DNA from: Gammaproteobacteria bacterium UBA2679
GTDB taxonomy: Bacteria; Pseudomonadota; Gammaproteobacteria; Pseudomonadales; Oleiphilaceae
Assembly: GCA_002354735.1 (NCBI GenBank)
Contig: DEMD01000010.1
Span: 310,001 to 374,000, forward strand
Length of the DNA stretch: 64,000 nucleotides
Reading direction: 5' to 3'
Both the position numbers and the translations under genes were made by a program. How positions within the stretch are numbered: the stretch's first letter is position 1; each line of letters begins with the position of its first letter. Positions 46,972-59,674 of this stretch are shown in pieces. The notes under the pieces are model-generated. The model made no database searches and had not been told where the DNA came from. It worked only from the letters and a program-made list of their open reading frames with translations.

Positions 46972-48086
46972 GCGGCATTTTCCTTATAGTTATGCGGTTT
47001 GTTATGGGTCTTTTGGTCGTTCTTGCTAGGTTTGCTCAGTAAGGTGCTTGTGGCGCCTGTGTCAGCACCGGCACAGGGAACCGGCGGCATACTGACGGGT
47101 TGCTCATTGAAAAACGCAAGGATGTGCATCAACTGTGATTGACTATCCTGCAGAGTATTGAAAAGGCTCCTGAACTGCTTCACCGATTCGAGCTCGATGC
47201 CGCAGTGATCAAGATACCAGCCAACATGCTTGCGAACGATTTTGACGCCGTTTGCTACTCCGTAGAATTGGTGAAGCTCGTCCACATGTCGATAAACCAG
47301 CCGGCCAAGCTCGGTCCGATCCGGACGAGTGCTTGCAGCATCAGCGGTCTGCTCTGTCGCCTTCAAGGCAATGGCGAGCGCGCCGAAAAGCCAGGGCTGG
47401 CCCTGGGCGGCACGACCGATCATCAGCGCATCTGCGCCAGTGTAGTGCTTGATGGCCAGAGCTTTTTCGACGGAGTCGATATCCCCGTTGGCGATGACCG
47501 GGATACCGATAGCCTGTTTGACCTCGGCAATCGTGTCGTATTCGGCATTGCCCTTGAAACGGTCCTGACGGGTCCGGCCGTGAATGGTAAGGGCCTGGAT
47601 ACCTGCGCTCTCGGCAATGCGGGCGATGGCAAGGGCGTTGCGTGTTTCGGGCGACCAGCCGGTGCGAATCTTCAGCGTGACCGGTACATCGACAGCTGCG
47701 ACGACAGCCTCGAGTATTGCTGCTACCAGCGCTTCGTCACGCATGAGGGCTGAACCAGCCGCCTTGTTGCAGACCTTCTTTGCCGGGCATCCCATGTTGA
47801 TGTCGATGATCTGCGCGCCGTGAGCGACGTTGTCGCGGGCTGCATCTGCCATATAGCCGGGATCAGCGCCGGCAATCTGCACCGATATAGGTCCGCTTTC
47901 GCCGTCGTGATTACGACGTCTATGCGTTTTTGCGGTATCCCTGAAGGCCGGATTGCTGCCCAGCATTTCCGAAACGGCCAGGCCTGCACCCATTTCGCGA
48001 CAGATCTTTCGGAACGGCCGGTCGGTGACGCCCGCCATGGGGGCGACGACGAGTGGTGGATCGATTCGATGCTGACCTATCAACAT
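46968..48086 (-). CDS. dusB: tRNA-dihydrouridine synthase B
   Basis: This 372-residue flavoenzyme reduces uridines of the tRNA D-loop. Motifs are [32 protein letters not shown] (catalytic Cys), HGRTRQDRF and [13 protein letters not shown]. The ATG at 48086 (MLIGQHRI) is the family start; a TTG nine bases upstream is not supported by a ribosome binding site. A polar C-terminal tail of about 35 residues is extra. It precedes fis. Confidence 0.95.
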   Translation of the reverse strand: MLIGQHRIDPPLVVAPMAGVTDRPFRKICREMGAGLAVSEMLGSNPAFRDTAKTHRRRNHDGESGPISVQIAGADPGYMADAARDNVAHGAQIIDINMGCPAKKVCNKAAGSALMRDEALVAAILEAVVAAVDVPVTLKIRTGWSPETRNALAIARIAESAGIQALTIHGRTRQDRFKGNAEYDTIAEVKQAIGIPVIANGDIDSVEKALAIKHYTGADALMIGRAAQGQPWLFGALAIALKATEQTADAASTRPDRTELGRLVYRHVDELHQFYGVANGVKIVRKHVGWYLDHCGIELESVKQFRSLFNTLQDSQSQLMHILAFFNEQPVSMPPVPCAGADTGATSTLLSKPSKNDQKTHNKPHNYKENAA

Positions 48087-48216
48087 GGCGTTCAATTATT
48101 GAGCGGTTAGGGAGGATGGCTATGATACTCATGTCTCTGGTTCTGTTAAAGAGCAGAATAGGACATTTATTCATCAAATCTGAGACATAGCAGCTTGACA
48201 GGCGCGTTGAACGGGC

Positions 48217-49323
48217 TCAGCCCTCAGATTCCGGCTGATTGAGGCGTTCGTATGCTGCAGAAGGTTGAAAATCAAGGCGATAGTTAACCGCTGCCGGACC
48301 TGGATCATGGATCTCGAGGACGATTTTCAAGGGCGCTTCAGGCGCCATGAATGTGTTTTCTGGGGGACGGTTGGGGAAGTACTCGTCTGGCGTGAATCGA
48401 CGCCTGGCAATGATCCGGTCGTTTACGTCAGAAAATTCGAGCTGAATGTCGGGGTAGGGCTGTGGAACATCAGCCTTGTTGACGATGATGCTATCTACAA
48501 CCAGTGCATTCTTTTGCACGGGATGTGCCCGAACGACGAGATCCTGGCTGTGAATATCGTCCAGCTCGTAGAGTGAGGGCAGCTCACAGCCTGCGAGGTC
48601 ACAGTAGGTCTGATAGTATGGGATGAGTTCCGGGAAGCGTTGAGCCAGCTTGTCAAAATGCAGCCAGGCGAGCTGCGCAAGCAGCAGGAGAGCCAATATC
48701 GTGGCCAGCAGCACACCGCCAATCGATAGCCAGAAAGTGCGATAATCGACGCCAGCGGTTGACCGTCCTTGCCGGTAATCGAGCCGCTCTGCTCGAAGCT
48801 GATCGAAGTTATTGCGCTGGCCAAAATTGGCATCAGCGCCATAGCCGGCATACTGATCTGCCGTTGGTGCCAAAGTAGCAGAGCCCCTGTCACTGGAGTC
48901 GCTGCGCGACTTGGTTGTGCTCGATGCGCTTTCCTTCAGAAGATCTTCGGCCCAGGCTTCGTCAGCGGCAGTGACCAGTTCTTCGTCGTGCTCGGACGCG
49001 TCTACGTGGGCGTATCTGTAGGTGTCGTCGACAAAGGCGTCGGAGTAGTTGTCGGTGCCTGCCGGCGTGTGTGCCGAGCGCCGCTTGCCATAACTGTGCT
49101 CGAAATCATCCTCGCCGTCCTGGATCAGCTCGTCATCGTCGCCATCGACAAAGACTTCGGAATCATCCTGCGGGACCTCAGCGGCATCCTGCACTTCCAC
49201 AAGGTTATCATCGGCCTGGAACACCTGCATGCAGGCGCCACAACGGACCTTGCCAGCAGCAAGTTCGAGCTGCTTTTCGGTGACCTTGAAAGTGGCGTCG
49301 CAATGGGGGCACTGGGTGAGCAA
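48217..49323 (-). CDS. Zinc-ribbon (MJ0042) and DUF3426 domain membrane protein
   Basis: This 368-residue protein has an N-terminal zinc ribbon (C-P-H-C and C-G-A-C within the first 35 residues), a long acidic middle, one membrane helix (LSIGGVLLATILALLLLAQLAW) and a C-terminal DUF3426 domain. The TTG start directly before TQCPHC is preferred: family proteins begin there, and it comes after the prmA stop. Its position between prmA and dusB is a conserved gammaproteobacterial layout. The function is not known. Confidence 0.87.
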   Translation of the reverse strand: MLTQCPHCDATFKVTEKQLELAAGKVRCGACMQVFQADDNLVEVQDAAEVPQDDSEVFVDGDDDELIQDGEDDFEHSYGKRRSAHTPAGTDNYSDAFVDDTYRYAHVDASEHDEELVTAADEAWAEDLLKESASSTTKSRSDSSDRGSATLAPTADQYAGYGADANFGQRNNFDQLRAERLDYRQGRSTAGVDYRTFWLSIGGVLLATILALLLLAQLAWLHFDKLAQRFPELIPYYQTYCDLAGCELPSLYELDDIHSQDLVVRAHPVQKNALVVDSIIVNKADVPQPYPDIQLEFSDVNDRIIARRRFTPDEYFPNRPPENTFMAPEAPLKIVLEIHDPGPAAVNYRLDFQPSAAYERLNQPESEG

Positions 49324-49333
49324 ATGATGATAC

Positions 49334-50320
49334 CTATGACAATGGCGGCATTGGTGAGCTGGGGATGTTTCTGCGTCCGTGCAGGCAGCACCAATCTTCC
49401 TGCATGTTACACTGCAATTCAATACCATGCTCTCGGTAAGCCTGCTGGACCTTTCCTGCCTGGTCGGCAAGCACGCCTGACAGGACGAGGTGGCCGCCAG
49501 GCCGTACCATGCCAGCGAGCTTGCTGGCCAGCTCGATGAGCGGTCCAGCGAGTATGTTGGCGACTACGAGGTCGGCTTCGCGTCCGGCGAGCTCGGGAAT
49601 GTCGACGCAGTGCAGTCGCTCATCCACCGCATTCAGTCTGGCATTCTCGCGCGTAGCTATCAGCGCCTGTGGATCAATGTCCACGGCCAGGGCCGATGCT
49701 GCCCCCAGCAGCAGTGCTGCAATACCGAGTATGCCTGAGCCGCAGCCAAAATCGATTACGGTCGGAGGCCTTGCGCGAAAATCGCTGTATTGCTCGGCTG
49801 TGAAAAATGTGTCAAGAAAGCTGAGGCACATAGCCGTGGTTGGATGTGTGCCAGTCCCGAAGGCGAGGCCCGGGTCGAGCCGCAGTTCGATGGCATCTTC
49901 GCGGCTTGTCGTGTCCCAGGACGGCACAACCCAGAGGCGTTTGCCGAAGGGCATGGCTTTGAAATGACTCATCCAGGAGCGCTCCCAAACCTCGTCGGGA
50001 AGCTCTTCCGCATTGAGCGTGCCGAGTAGACGTTCTGAAGCATCACCCAGGCGGCCGACGGTTTCACGAACACTGGCAACAACCGCTTCGGCTGCCGCAC
50101 CGCTATCGGCAAGGTCGAACAGCGCAGTCACGGTCAGCGCCTCCCACAATGGTGTTTCACCTGGCCCGGGTTCCAGTAACGGCTGGTCTGCGGCGTCACC
50201 AAGGGTCACTGAGACTGCGCCAGCTTCGAGCAGGGCATCTTCGAGGGGGTCTACATCCGCTGGTGTGCAGTCGAGGCTGATTTGTAGCCACTTCGCCGGA
50301 TTCTGAGCATGTTCAGGCAT
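49334..50320 (-). CDS. prmA: Ribosomal protein L11 methyltransferase
   Basis: This 328-residue SAM-dependent enzyme trimethylates L11. Motifs are GLAFGTGTHPTTAMCL, VIDFGCGSGILGIAALLLGA and VVANILAGPLIELA. It is about 30 residues longer than usual because of an expanded N-terminal half and a short tail after the EDWCCLHGRR region. It follows accC by seven bases. Confidence 0.96.
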   Translation of the reverse strand: MPEHAQNPAKWLQISLDCTPADVDPLEDALLEAGAVSVTLGDAADQPLLEPGPGETPLWEALTVTALFDLADSGAAAEAVVASVRETVGRLGDASERLLGTLNAEELPDEVWERSWMSHFKAMPFGKRLWVVPSWDTTSREDAIELRLDPGLAFGTGTHPTTAMCLSFLDTFFTAEQYSDFRARPPTVIDFGCGSGILGIAALLLGAASALAVDIDPQALIATRENARLNAVDERLHCVDIPELAGREADLVVANILAGPLIELASKLAGMVRPGGHLVLSGVLADQAGKVQQAYREHGIELQCNMQEDWCCLHGRRNIPSSPMPPLS

Positions 50321-50327
50321 TGGAGCT

Positions 50328-51683
50328 TTAGGCCTTCAGCAATTTTTCGAGATAGTGAATATTGATGTCCATACGACGGACTCCGCTGTCACTTACCAGC
50401 CGGCGATGCAGTGGCAGGTTGGTCTGGATGCCTTCGATAACCATCTCGTCAAGCGCATTGCGACTTCGATTCAGGGCATTTTCGCGGGTGCTGCCCCAGC
50501 AGATGATCTTGCCGATCAGCGAGTCGTAATAGGGGGGCACACGATAGCCGCTATAAATGTGTGAATCGACACGGACGCCGTTACCGCCAGGGGCATGGTA
50601 ATACTTGATTTCACCGGGACTGGGCACGAAACGCACAGGATCTTCAGCATTTATCCGGCACTCGACAGCGTGACCTCGCGCGAGGACATCCTCCTGGCGA
50701 ATGGAGAGTGGTTCGCCGCTGGCAATCGACAGCTGGGCCTTCACAATATCGATACCGGTTATCATTTCCGTAACCGGATGCTCGACCTGTACGCGAGTAT
50801 TCATTTCTATGAAGAAATACTCGCCGTTCTGGTAGAGGAACTCAAAGGTGCCGGCGCCACGATAGTTGATGTCCTTGCAGGCTTTGACACAAGCCGCCAG
50901 AACAGCTGCACGCGCGTCCGGGTCGACGTTAATGGCTGGCGCTTCTTCGAGTACCTTCTGGTGTCTGCGCTGAAGTGAACAATCGCGGTCCCAGAGATGA
51001 ATGGCATTGCCCTGGCCGTCCGCCAACACCTGCACCTCGATGTGGCGGGGCGAGTCGAGGAACTTCTCAAGATAGACAGTAGGATCACCGAATGCTGCAT
51101 TTGCCTCTGACTGCGTGACCTGAACGGCATTGAGCAGCGCAGCTTCGGAGTACACGACCTGCATGCCACGACCGCCGCCGCCCGAAGCCGCTTTGATCAG
51201 CACCGGGTAGCCGATTTCCCGCGCCGTCTCGAGGGTGAGCTTGGTGTCGTCGGTGATGGCGCCTTCAGAGCCAGGTACGGTGGGTACGCCCGCCGCTTTC
51301 ATGGCCTGCTTTGCCGACACCTTGTTGCCCATGAGGCGTATGGTTTCAGCGGTGGGGCCTATGAAAATGAACCCGCTCTTTTCTACCTGCTCCGCGAAAT
51401 CCGCATTTTCAGACAGAAAGCCATAGCCAGGATGGATGGCTACCGTATCCGTCACTTCTGCCGCACTGATGATCGCGGGAATGTTGAGGTAGCTGAGCGC
51501 AGCGGGATTGGGGCCGATACAGACTGACTCGTCAGCCAGCCTGACATGCATCAGGTCGCGGTCGACCTTTGAGTGTACGGCTACGGTCTGGATGCCAAGC
51601 TCCTTACAGGCCCGCAGTATGCGAAGCGCAATTTCGCCGCGGTTGGCAATGAGAACCTTCTTGATTTTTCCTGAGCGACTCAA
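50328..51683 (-). CDS. accC: Biotin carboxylase subunit of acetyl-CoA carboxylase
   Basis: This 451-residue ATP-grasp enzyme carboxylates the biotin on AccB in fatty-acid synthesis. Motifs are [42 protein letters not shown] and [14 protein letters not shown]. The TTG at 51683 has AGGA eight bases upstream and gives the standard AccC start; the open frame beyond it overlaps accB. It follows accB by 13 bases. Confidence 0.96.
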   Translation of the reverse strand: MSRSGKIKKVLIANRGEIALRILRACKELGIQTVAVHSKVDRDLMHVRLADESVCIGPNPAALSYLNIPAIISAAEVTDTVAIHPGYGFLSENADFAEQVEKSGFIFIGPTAETIRLMGNKVSAKQAMKAAGVPTVPGSEGAITDDTKLTLETAREIGYPVLIKAASGGGGRGMQVVYSEAALLNAVQVTQSEANAAFGDPTVYLEKFLDSPRHIEVQVLADGQGNAIHLWDRDCSLQRRHQKVLEEAPAINVDPDARAAVLAACVKACKDINYRGAGTFEFLYQNGEYFFIEMNTRVQVEHPVTEMITGIDIVKAQLSIASGEPLSIRQEDVLARGHAVECRINAEDPVRFVPSPGEIKYYHAPGGNGVRVDSHIYSGYRVPPYYDSLIGKIICWGSTRENALNRSRNALDEMVIEGIQTNLPLHRRLVSDSGVRRMDINIHYLEKLLKA

Positions 51684-51696
51684 GGCAGTTTCCTTT

Positions 51697-52137
51697 CTAG
51701 CCGATTGAGAACAGTGGCTGATCGAACTCGACCGGCTCGCCATTCTCGACGTGGATGGCAGTAATGGTGCCGGCCTTGTCGGCTTCTATCTGGTTCATCA
51801 TCTTCATGGCTTCAACGATGCAGATGATGTCCCCAACCCTGATCTCCTGGCCAACTTCGACAAAAGGCTTGGCGGTCGGTGATGAGGCGCGGTAGAAGGT
51901 GCCGACCATTGGAGAGGTCACGACATCATCGGCCTTGAGCGGCGCTGCAGTTTCGGTGTGTGGCTGGGCTGCCTGATCGGTGTGAACAGGCGCGGGGGGC
52001 GGGGCATAATGTATAGCCGGCTGTCTCCCATACCCGCGTATGATGCGTACCGACTCTTCGCCTTCCTTTATTTCGATTTCTGAAATATCCGATTGCTCGA
52101 TGAGCTCGATGATCTTTTTGACTTTCCGGATGTCCAT
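51697..52137 (-). CDS. accB: Biotin carboxyl carrier protein of acetyl-CoA carboxylase
   Basis: This 146-residue carrier has the N-terminal [17 protein letters not shown] segment, a Pro/Ala-rich linker at about 50-65, and the biotinyl domain with the target lysine in [10 protein letters not shown]. It precedes accC in the usual order and is preceded by aroQ. Confidence 0.96.
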   Translation of the reverse strand: MDIRKVKKIIELIEQSDISEIEIKEGEESVRIIRGYGRQPAIHYAPPPAPVHTDQAAQPHTETAAPLKADDVVTSPMVGTFYRASSPTAKPFVEVGQEIRVGDIICIVEAMKMMNQIEADKAGTITAIHVENGEPVEFDQPLFSIG

Positions 52138-52200
52138 GATTTATTTACCTGAAAGAATGATGTTTCCGGGGCGTGAAGGCATGTCGATGGCGGAACTGGC

Positions 52201-52698
52201 TCACTGCCCCTCACCGCTCGTCTCGTTATCACTCTGATTCCTGCCAAGCCAATGATGGGCAGCATCCAGAGCGAGTATATACCCGTGTGCGCCGAGGCCG
52301 CTGATGACGCCGCTAGCGATATCCGAGAAATACGAGTGCCTGCGGAAGGGTTCACGGGCGTGTACGTTGGAGATATGTATCTCGATAAATGGCAATGCCG
52401 CCCCCAATAAGGCGTCACGAAGTGCGACGCTGGTATGGGTAAAGGCCGCCGGATTGAACAAGGCGAAAACGATCCCATCCTTCCCGGCGTTATGGATCCT
52501 GTCGATGAGCTCGGATTCGGAGTTGCTCTGAAAGTGCTCGAGGCTCAGTTCGAACTCATCGTTGTCTTCATTGAGTTGCGCGGCATGTTCGTCGAGCATG
52601 CTGGAAATATCATCGAGGGTGACCGAGCCATAGAGGCCGGGTTCGCGTGAGCCGAGAAGATTGAGGTTCGGACCTTGCAATACAAGAACATTTGCCAT
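52201..52698 (-). CDS. aroQ: 3-dehydroquinate dehydratase, type II
   Basis: This 165-residue shikimate-pathway enzyme shows [17 protein letters not shown] (catalytic Tyr loop and Arg), [30 protein letters not shown] and [19 protein letters not shown]. An acidic tail of about 15 residues is extra. The open frame extends farther upstream, but this ATG is the family start. The aroQ-accB-accC order is widespread. The 220-bp gap to the divergent DUF2333 gene holds nothing else I recognise. Confidence 0.95.
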   Translation of the reverse strand: MANVLVLQGPNLNLLGSREPGLYGSVTLDDISSMLDEHAAQLNEDNDEFELSLEHFQSNSESELIDRIHNAGKDGIVFALFNPAAFTHTSVALRDALLGAALPFIEIHISNVHAREPFRRHSYFSDIASGVISGLGAHGYILALDAAHHWLGRNQSDNETSGEGQ

Positions 52699-52918
52699 GG
52701 AGGGGTCTGCTGCTTGCGCTCTTGTTGTGGGTGAGATGTGAGCAAGTTTGCCGATCTTGTCAGCACAGTTCAAGCGAAACCGCGCGGTGTGGCTGTTTGG
52801 ACAAGCCCAAAACCGCCTGCCGGAGGTGGTGAAATCTTTACGCTGATGAAGTAGCCTTGGCAGGCGCAGGCCTCTGGCCCCTGCTGACTCTTCTTCACAG
52901 GCTTCACTGGACACAACT

Positions 52919-53971
52919 ATGCTCAGAAAAACACGTAACTTCCTGGTCGAACGCGGACAGGATATGGAAGATGCGCTCGGCGGTAGCGCCAGGATAGTCA
53001 AGACGCTCCTGGCAGTGCTGCTGATCTATTTTCTGATAGTGATCGTGCTTGGCATCTGGTGGAGTTCTGAGCCGGATAGTTTCAATGTCACTGAGAACAG
53101 CACAGAGCTGACAGAAGCCCAGGGCCATAAGCAGGTTACCGGTTATGTCACCACGGCCACCATGATTCGTCTCATGGATACCTTGCTCAACAAGCCAGGT
53201 GGATATGTTTCCAACGACGTCCTACCACCTGGGGTGTGGATGGATAACATGTCGAACTGGGAATTTGGCGTGCTGGTGCAGGTGCGTGATCTCACCAGAG
53301 CTCTGAGAAGAGAGATTAGCCGGTCGCAGAGCCAATCTACTGAAGACCGGTCCCTGGTGATTGCCGAGCCAGCCTTCCACTTCAATAACGACGCTTGGAT
53401 TCTGCCGTCAACGGAATCGGAGTATGAGAAGGGTATCAAGGCGATGCGCAGCTATCTGCAGCGTCTTGCCGATCCGAACGACAAACAGGCACAGTTCTAC
53501 GCGCGGGCAGATAATCTTCAGTCCTGGCTGCAGGATGTGGGCACCCGGCTCGGCAGTCTGTCGCAGCGTCTCAGTGAAAGTGTCGGCAAGGAGCAGTTCG
53601 ATATGGATGCCGGGGCCAGGCTCGGCGCGGATGGACTGCCCGAGCAACCGGAAAGTCAGCGCATCAAGACCAGCTTTACTGAGATCGATGACGTGTTCTA
53701 TCAGGCTCGCGGCACGGCCTACGCCCTGATCCATCTGCTGAAAGCGGTCGAGAAGGATTTCGAGAGCATCCTTGGCAGCAAGAACGCACGGGTGAGCCTC
53801 GCACAGATCGTGGTCGAGCTCGAGGCCACGCAGGCCACAGTCTGGAGTCCGATGATCCTGAATGGTGGCGGTTTCGGTGTTTTTGCCAACCACTCGCTGG
53901 CGATGGCCTCCTATATTTCACGTGCCAACGCGGCCATCATCGACCTGCGAAACCTGCTGGAGAATGGTTAG
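52919..53971 (+). CDS. DUF2333 family membrane protein
   Basis: This 350-residue protein has one N-terminal membrane helix (about 28-48) and a large, mainly helical extracytoplasmic domain with [21 protein letters not shown], typical of DUF2333. The function is unknown. It precedes waaA by 15 bases and is probably co-transcribed with it. Confidence 0.88.
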   Translation: MLRKTRNFLVERGQDMEDALGGSARIVKTLLAVLLIYFLIVIVLGIWWSSEPDSFNVTENSTELTEAQGHKQVTGYVTTATMIRLMDTLLNKPGGYVSNDVLPPGVWMDNMSNWEFGVLVQVRDLTRALRREISRSQSQSTEDRSLVIAEPAFHFNNDAWILPSTESEYEKGIKAMRSYLQRLADPNDKQAQFYARADNLQSWLQDVGTRLGSLSQRLSESVGKEQFDMDAGARLGADGLPEQPESQRIKTSFTEIDDVFYQARGTAYALIHLLKAVEKDFESILGSKNARVSLAQIVVELEATQATVWSPMILNGGGFGVFANHSLAMASYISRANAAIIDLRNLLENG

Positions 53972-53986
53972 GCCAGGCAGGCTTTC

Positions 53987-55363
53987 GTGAGGTCGTCAGG
54001 CAAGGCCGGTGGGCGCACGGCCGAAGGCAGGTGGCTGCGACTGGCTTACACCCAGCTATTTCGCCTGCTCTCACCCTTCATGCTGCTGCGGCTGTGGTGG
54101 CGTGGTCGGGCGCAACCTGCCTATCGTTCACGATGGCGGGAGCGCTTCGGCTTTGTAAACCGGCCACCTATGCTGCTTGGCGATACGGTGGTCTGGGTGC
54201 ATGCGGTTTCAGTGGGTGAAACCCAGGCCGCTGAAGTACTTGTCAGAACCCTGCTCGCCGACGACGCATCACTCGCCATAGTCATGACGACTACTACGCC
54301 AACTGGTGCAGCCCAGGTTCGTAAGCTGTTCGATGCCTATCTCGTAAAAGATGGGCAGCCGGGCCGGCTGTTCCATAGTTACGCACCCTTCGACCTCCCT
54401 GGCAGTATCAGGCGCTTCATCAAGGAGACTCAACCCAAAGCCCTGTTGGTGATGGAGACTGAAGTGTGGCCGAATTGGCTGGCGATATGCCGCGCCTGTG
54501 ACGTGCCCAGCTACCTCATCAACGCACGGCTCTCAGCGCGCTCCGCCAGAGGTTATGAGCGGGTCCGAGGACTCGCGGCGCCAGCCTTCCAGACTTTTAC
54601 CCATATCTGTGCTCAAGCCCAGGCCGACGCCGACCGCTTGGTGGCGCTGGGCGTGCGAGCCGACAGTCTGTCCGTCACTGGCAGCATCAAGTTCGACCAG
54701 TCGATCACACTGGACGACGAGCACCTGCGAGGCCTGGTCGCTGAGGAAATAGCGACCGAGCGCTTCGTCTGGGTCGCAGCCAGCACGCACGAGGGCGAAG
54801 AACAGGTAGTAATAGAGGCGCACGCAGGTCTTCTGAAAACGCATCCCGACGCGCTGCTCATCCTCGTGCCGCGTCACCCCGACCGCTTTGATCGCGTCGA
54901 CGATCTGCTCGAGCGAAGCGGGCTGCGTTACATCAGGCGAAGCCTATTGCCAGCTCAGCGAGGTGCTGTGAAGTCAGTGGACGTGTTGCTGGTCGATAGT
55001 ATGGGAGAACTATTGTACTTCTACGAGGCTGGTCATCTCGCCTTCGTGGGCGGAAGCCTGGTCGACAATGGCGGCCATAACCCGCTGGAGCCGGCTGCAT
55101 TGGGCAAGGCGGTCATGATGGGGGAGAGCCAGTTCAACTTTGCGGACATTTGCACCCAGTTGAGCGGTGCTGGGGCGTTGATCACGGTCAGCAGCAAGAC
55201 GCTACAGACCGCCATCGAGTCATACGCTCAGAATCCGGAGCAGGCTCGACTCACCGGGGAGAAAGGGCAAGCCTTCGTGGAGAGGAACAGGGGCGCCGTA
55301 AAGCGGGTGTACGAGCGTATCCTGCCTGGCCTACGCTCATCATCCCAAGCTACAGCGAGCTGA
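53987..55363 (+). CDS. waaA: 3-deoxy-D-manno-octulosonic acid (Kdo) transferase
   Basis: This 458-residue GT30 enzyme adds Kdo to lipid A at the inner membrane. Motifs are WVHAVSVGETQAAEVL, METEVWPNWL, ASTHEGEEQVV and FVGGSLVDNGGHNPLEPA. It starts with GTG. Its stop region overlaps the convergent tolC gene by 14 bp. Confidence 0.94.
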   Translation: MRSSGKAGGRTAEGRWLRLAYTQLFRLLSPFMLLRLWWRGRAQPAYRSRWRERFGFVNRPPMLLGDTVVWVHAVSVGETQAAEVLVRTLLADDASLAIVMTTTTPTGAAQVRKLFDAYLVKDGQPGRLFHSYAPFDLPGSIRRFIKETQPKALLVMETEVWPNWLAICRACDVPSYLINARLSARSARGYERVRGLAAPAFQTFTHICAQAQADADRLVALGVRADSLSVTGSIKFDQSITLDDEHLRGLVAEEIATERFVWVAASTHEGEEQVVIEAHAGLLKTHPDALLILVPRHPDRFDRVDDLLERSGLRYIRRSLLPAQRGAVKSVDVLLVDSMGELLYFYEAGHLAFVGGSLVDNGGHNPLEPAALGKAVMMGESQFNFADICTQLSGAGALITVSSKTLQTAIESYAQNPEQARLTGEKGQAFVERNRGAVKRVYERILPGLRSSSQATAS

Positions 55364-56795
55364 TCTGCACCGGTCGATTCAGCCATTGATTCAGCTGCAT
55401 GATATCGTCTTCGCCAAGCTTGCCTGCGGCTCGCAGCAGAGATAGCGAATTGATGATGTAGTCATACCTGGCATTCGCAAAATCTGACAAGGCCTGATAA
55501 TACGCGCTCTCTGCCTGTAGCACCTCGACCACATTCCTGGTGCCCACGTCATAACCCGCACGCGTCGCTTCGAGAGCACTCTCGCTGGATATGATCTGCT
55601 GCTGGCGGGCCTGTATCGCTTCTACGTTGGTGCGAAGGTTGCGGTAGAGGCTGCGAACCTGCAGTCGGACGTTACGCCGCACTGTACTGCCAATCTCTTC
55701 TGCCTGAATGTGTTGATAGTGCGCCTGGCGAATGCCTGCCCGGGCGCCACCGCCGAGATACAGCGGCAGGTTCAGGTTGAGGCCTACCACGCCCTGCGTC
55801 ACTTCTGTGTCGATTGGACTCTGGCCGGCGAACTGGGAATAGCCGTAGGACGCTGTGGCATTGATCGTAGGGTAGAGATCAGCTTTGCGCGCTTTGAGCA
55901 GTTCTGCTGCGGCATCGACCGAAAGCGCCGCCGCGAGCAGCTCGGGATTGTTGGCATAGGCCAGGGCCTCCCATTCGCTTACCGGCACCTTGGTGGGGTC
56001 CAGAATCGGATAGTCTTCAGCGAGCACGTTGATTTCTTCCACCGACAGACCGGTGAGCCGCTCAAGGTCTTCCAGCGCGATATCCAGCTGGCCTTCAGCG
56101 TTGATGCGCTCGACCTTGCCAGCATCGAATATGGCTCTCGACTCCTGGACCTCAGTGATGGCAATCAAACCGACGTCAAAGCGCTCTCTCGCCTGTTCCC
56201 ATTGGCGCTCGAAGGCTGCTTCGGCACGGCGCGAAGTGCTCAGTTCATCAATCGCCCGGAGCACGTTGAAATAGGCCTGGGCCGAGCTGAAGGTCAAGGT
56301 CAATACCGCTTGACGGTATTCCTGTTCAGCTCTCGAGCTACTCTTGCGAGCCGCCTCGAGCTCGTTGTAAGCCGAAGCATCGTAGAGTACCTGACTCACC
56401 GAAACGCCTGCACTATAGGTCTTGTAACTGTCGTCACCTGTCCGCCCCGCGCCCTGTGCAACGACGGGATCGCCACCCGGAACCACAGTCGTCGGCTGCA
56501 CCGTGCCATCGGCGTCCACTGACTGATCGGTATAGTCGGCGCCCGCTGTTGCACCAAGCTGGGGCAGGAGCCGCGCTCGGCTTCGATTGACGTCTTCTGA
56601 TATGACCTGTCGCCCTGCCTGAGCCGCTGCAAGCTCAGAATCATATTGCAACGCTTTCTCGTAGGCGGTGTTGAGGCCAATAGCCGATGCCAGCGGAGAC
56701 AGCGCGCAGATGAGCAGACTGGCTCCGGCTACGAGCAGGGCCTGTCGATGTCGTGGGCGCACGGCGGAAAGTGGTGTGTTCTCGTTCAGACGCAT
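55350..56795 (-). CDS. tolC: Outer-membrane channel protein TolC
   Basis: This 481-residue outer-membrane efflux duct has a signal peptide (about 1-38, ending LASA) and two OEP repeats, with YEKALQYDSELAAA near the first and ANNPELLAAALSVDAA opening the second. It works with type I secretion and tripartite efflux systems, none of which is adjacent. The ATG has AAGGAAC six bases upstream. The tolC gene facing nudF-DUF1249-cpdA-yqiA matches enterobacterial gene order, here with thiC inserted. Confidence 0.93.
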   Translation of the reverse strand: MRLNENTPLSAVRPRHRQALLVAGASLLICALSPLASAIGLNTAYEKALQYDSELAAAQAGRQVISEDVNRSRARLLPQLGATAGADYTDQSVDADGTVQPTTVVPGGDPVVAQGAGRTGDDSYKTYSAGVSVSQVLYDASAYNELEAARKSSSRAEQEYRQAVLTLTFSSAQAYFNVLRAIDELSTSRRAEAAFERQWEQARERFDVGLIAITEVQESRAIFDAGKVERINAEGQLDIALEDLERLTGLSVEEINVLAEDYPILDPTKVPVSEWEALAYANNPELLAAALSVDAAAELLKARKADLYPTINATASYGYSQFAGQSPIDTEVTQGVVGLNLNLPLYLGGGARAGIRQAHYQHIQAEEIGSTVRRNVRLQVRSLYRNLRTNVEAIQARQQQIISSESALEATRAGYDVGTRNVVEVLQAESAYYQALSDFANARYDYIINSLSLLRAAGKLGEDDIMQLNQWLNRPVQISSL

Positions 56796-56843
56796 TGTTT
56801 GTTCCTTGACGGCGAGCTTGAGGTATCTGCGGAAGAGACCTGC

Positions 56844-56873
56844 TTGAAGCTTGATTGCAGGCCGTACTATACG
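56844..56873 (+). promoter_or_regulatory. Weak candidate promoter of the thiC operon
   Basis: TTGAAG (56844-56849) and TATACG (56868-56873) are 18 bp apart, each matching 4 of 6 consensus positions. The 136-base leader to thiC contains no recognisable TPP riboswitch (no CTGAGA core). Confidence 0.25.
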
Positions 56874-56956
56874 CTGTAAGTTTTGCCGGCGCGAGTGCTG
56901 CCAGGCAGCCGAAATCAGCTTAATAAGGCGCCAAAGACATGGCGAATTCTGTCCAG

Positions 56957-56985
56957 AGTATATACATTGGGCTGGCACCTGCTAA
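56957..56985 (-). promoter_or_regulatory. Candidate sigma-70 promoter of tolC
   Basis: On the minus strand TTAGCA (56985-56980) and TATACT (56962-56957) are separated by 17 bp, matching 4 and 5 of 6 positions. Transcription would begin near 56950, leaving a leader of about 155 bases before the tolC ATG. Confidence 0.35.
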
Positions 56986-58962
<1,977 letters not shown>

Positions 58963-58963
58963 C

Positions 58964-59638
58964 GTGAAAGCTGAATCCTTCGGTTACGAAGACGTACAGA
59001 TTCTCGACAACGAGTTGAGCTACGATGGCTTTTTCAGGATCCGCAGCCTGCGTCTGAGGCACAGGTTATTGACGGATGAAGCCGGCGCCACGAAGGATGG
59101 TTCACCGGCTCCGGCCGGGGGCGCGTGGAGCGAAGTCATTCGGCGGGAGTGCTTCGTGCGCGACCAGGTCGCTGTGCTGCTGCCATATCATGTCGAGAGT
59201 GACTCGGTTGTGCTGAATGAAGAGTTTCGCATCGGTGCTTGTCTGCAGTCAGGCGCGGCGGCGCAGTATGTTGGATCGCCCTGGCTACTTGAAATTGTCG
59301 CCGGTATCTGCGAAAAGGGCGAAGACCCTGCAGCGTCGGCGCGACGTGAAGCCTTCGAAGAAGCTGGACTGAAAATTGGGCGAATGGTGCCAATTCACCA
59401 GTATTTGCCGAGTCCGGGTGGCAGTAACGAGTTCGTTAACCTTTACTGCGGACTACTGGAAGATATGCCGGTGGCCGGAGTTTTCGGTATGGGTAGCGAA
59501 GCAGAGAACATTCGCACACGGGTCCTGCCTCGGAAAGAGGCGATGGACCTGCTCGCAAAAGGACGCATCAGAAACGCGGCCACAATCATTGCGTTGCAAT
59601 GGCTCTCGCTGAATCTGAGCCAGTTCAAGGGATCATGA
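58964..59638 (+). CDS. nudF: ADP-ribose pyrophosphatase (NudF-like Nudix hydrolase)
   Basis: This 224-residue Nudix hydrolase has a complete Nudix box G-x5-E-x7-RE-x2-EE-x-G (GICEKGEDPAASARREAFEE, then AG) and the N-terminal dimer domain typical of NudF. It hydrolyses ADP-ribose. The GTG start lies one base after the thiC stop, with AGAGG upstream; the open frame extends into thiC and is not used. Position before DUF1249-cpdA-yqiA matches E. coli. Confidence 0.93.
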   Translation: MKAESFGYEDVQILDNELSYDGFFRIRSLRLRHRLLTDEAGATKDGSPAPAGGAWSEVIRRECFVRDQVAVLLPYHVESDSVVLNEEFRIGACLQSGAAAQYVGSPWLLEIVAGICEKGEDPAASARREAFEEAGLKIGRMVPIHQYLPSPGGSNEFVNLYCGLLEDMPVAGVFGMGSEAENIRTRVLPRKEAMDLLAKGRIRNAATIIALQWLSLNLSQFKGS

Positions 59639-59674
59639 ACACTTATTCTCACAGGCAAAACCCGAGAGGACGTG

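Noticed and set aside
55710..56522. 270-codon plus-strand frame opposite tolC
   Set aside because: Antisense shadow without recognisable family; tolC motifs are clear.
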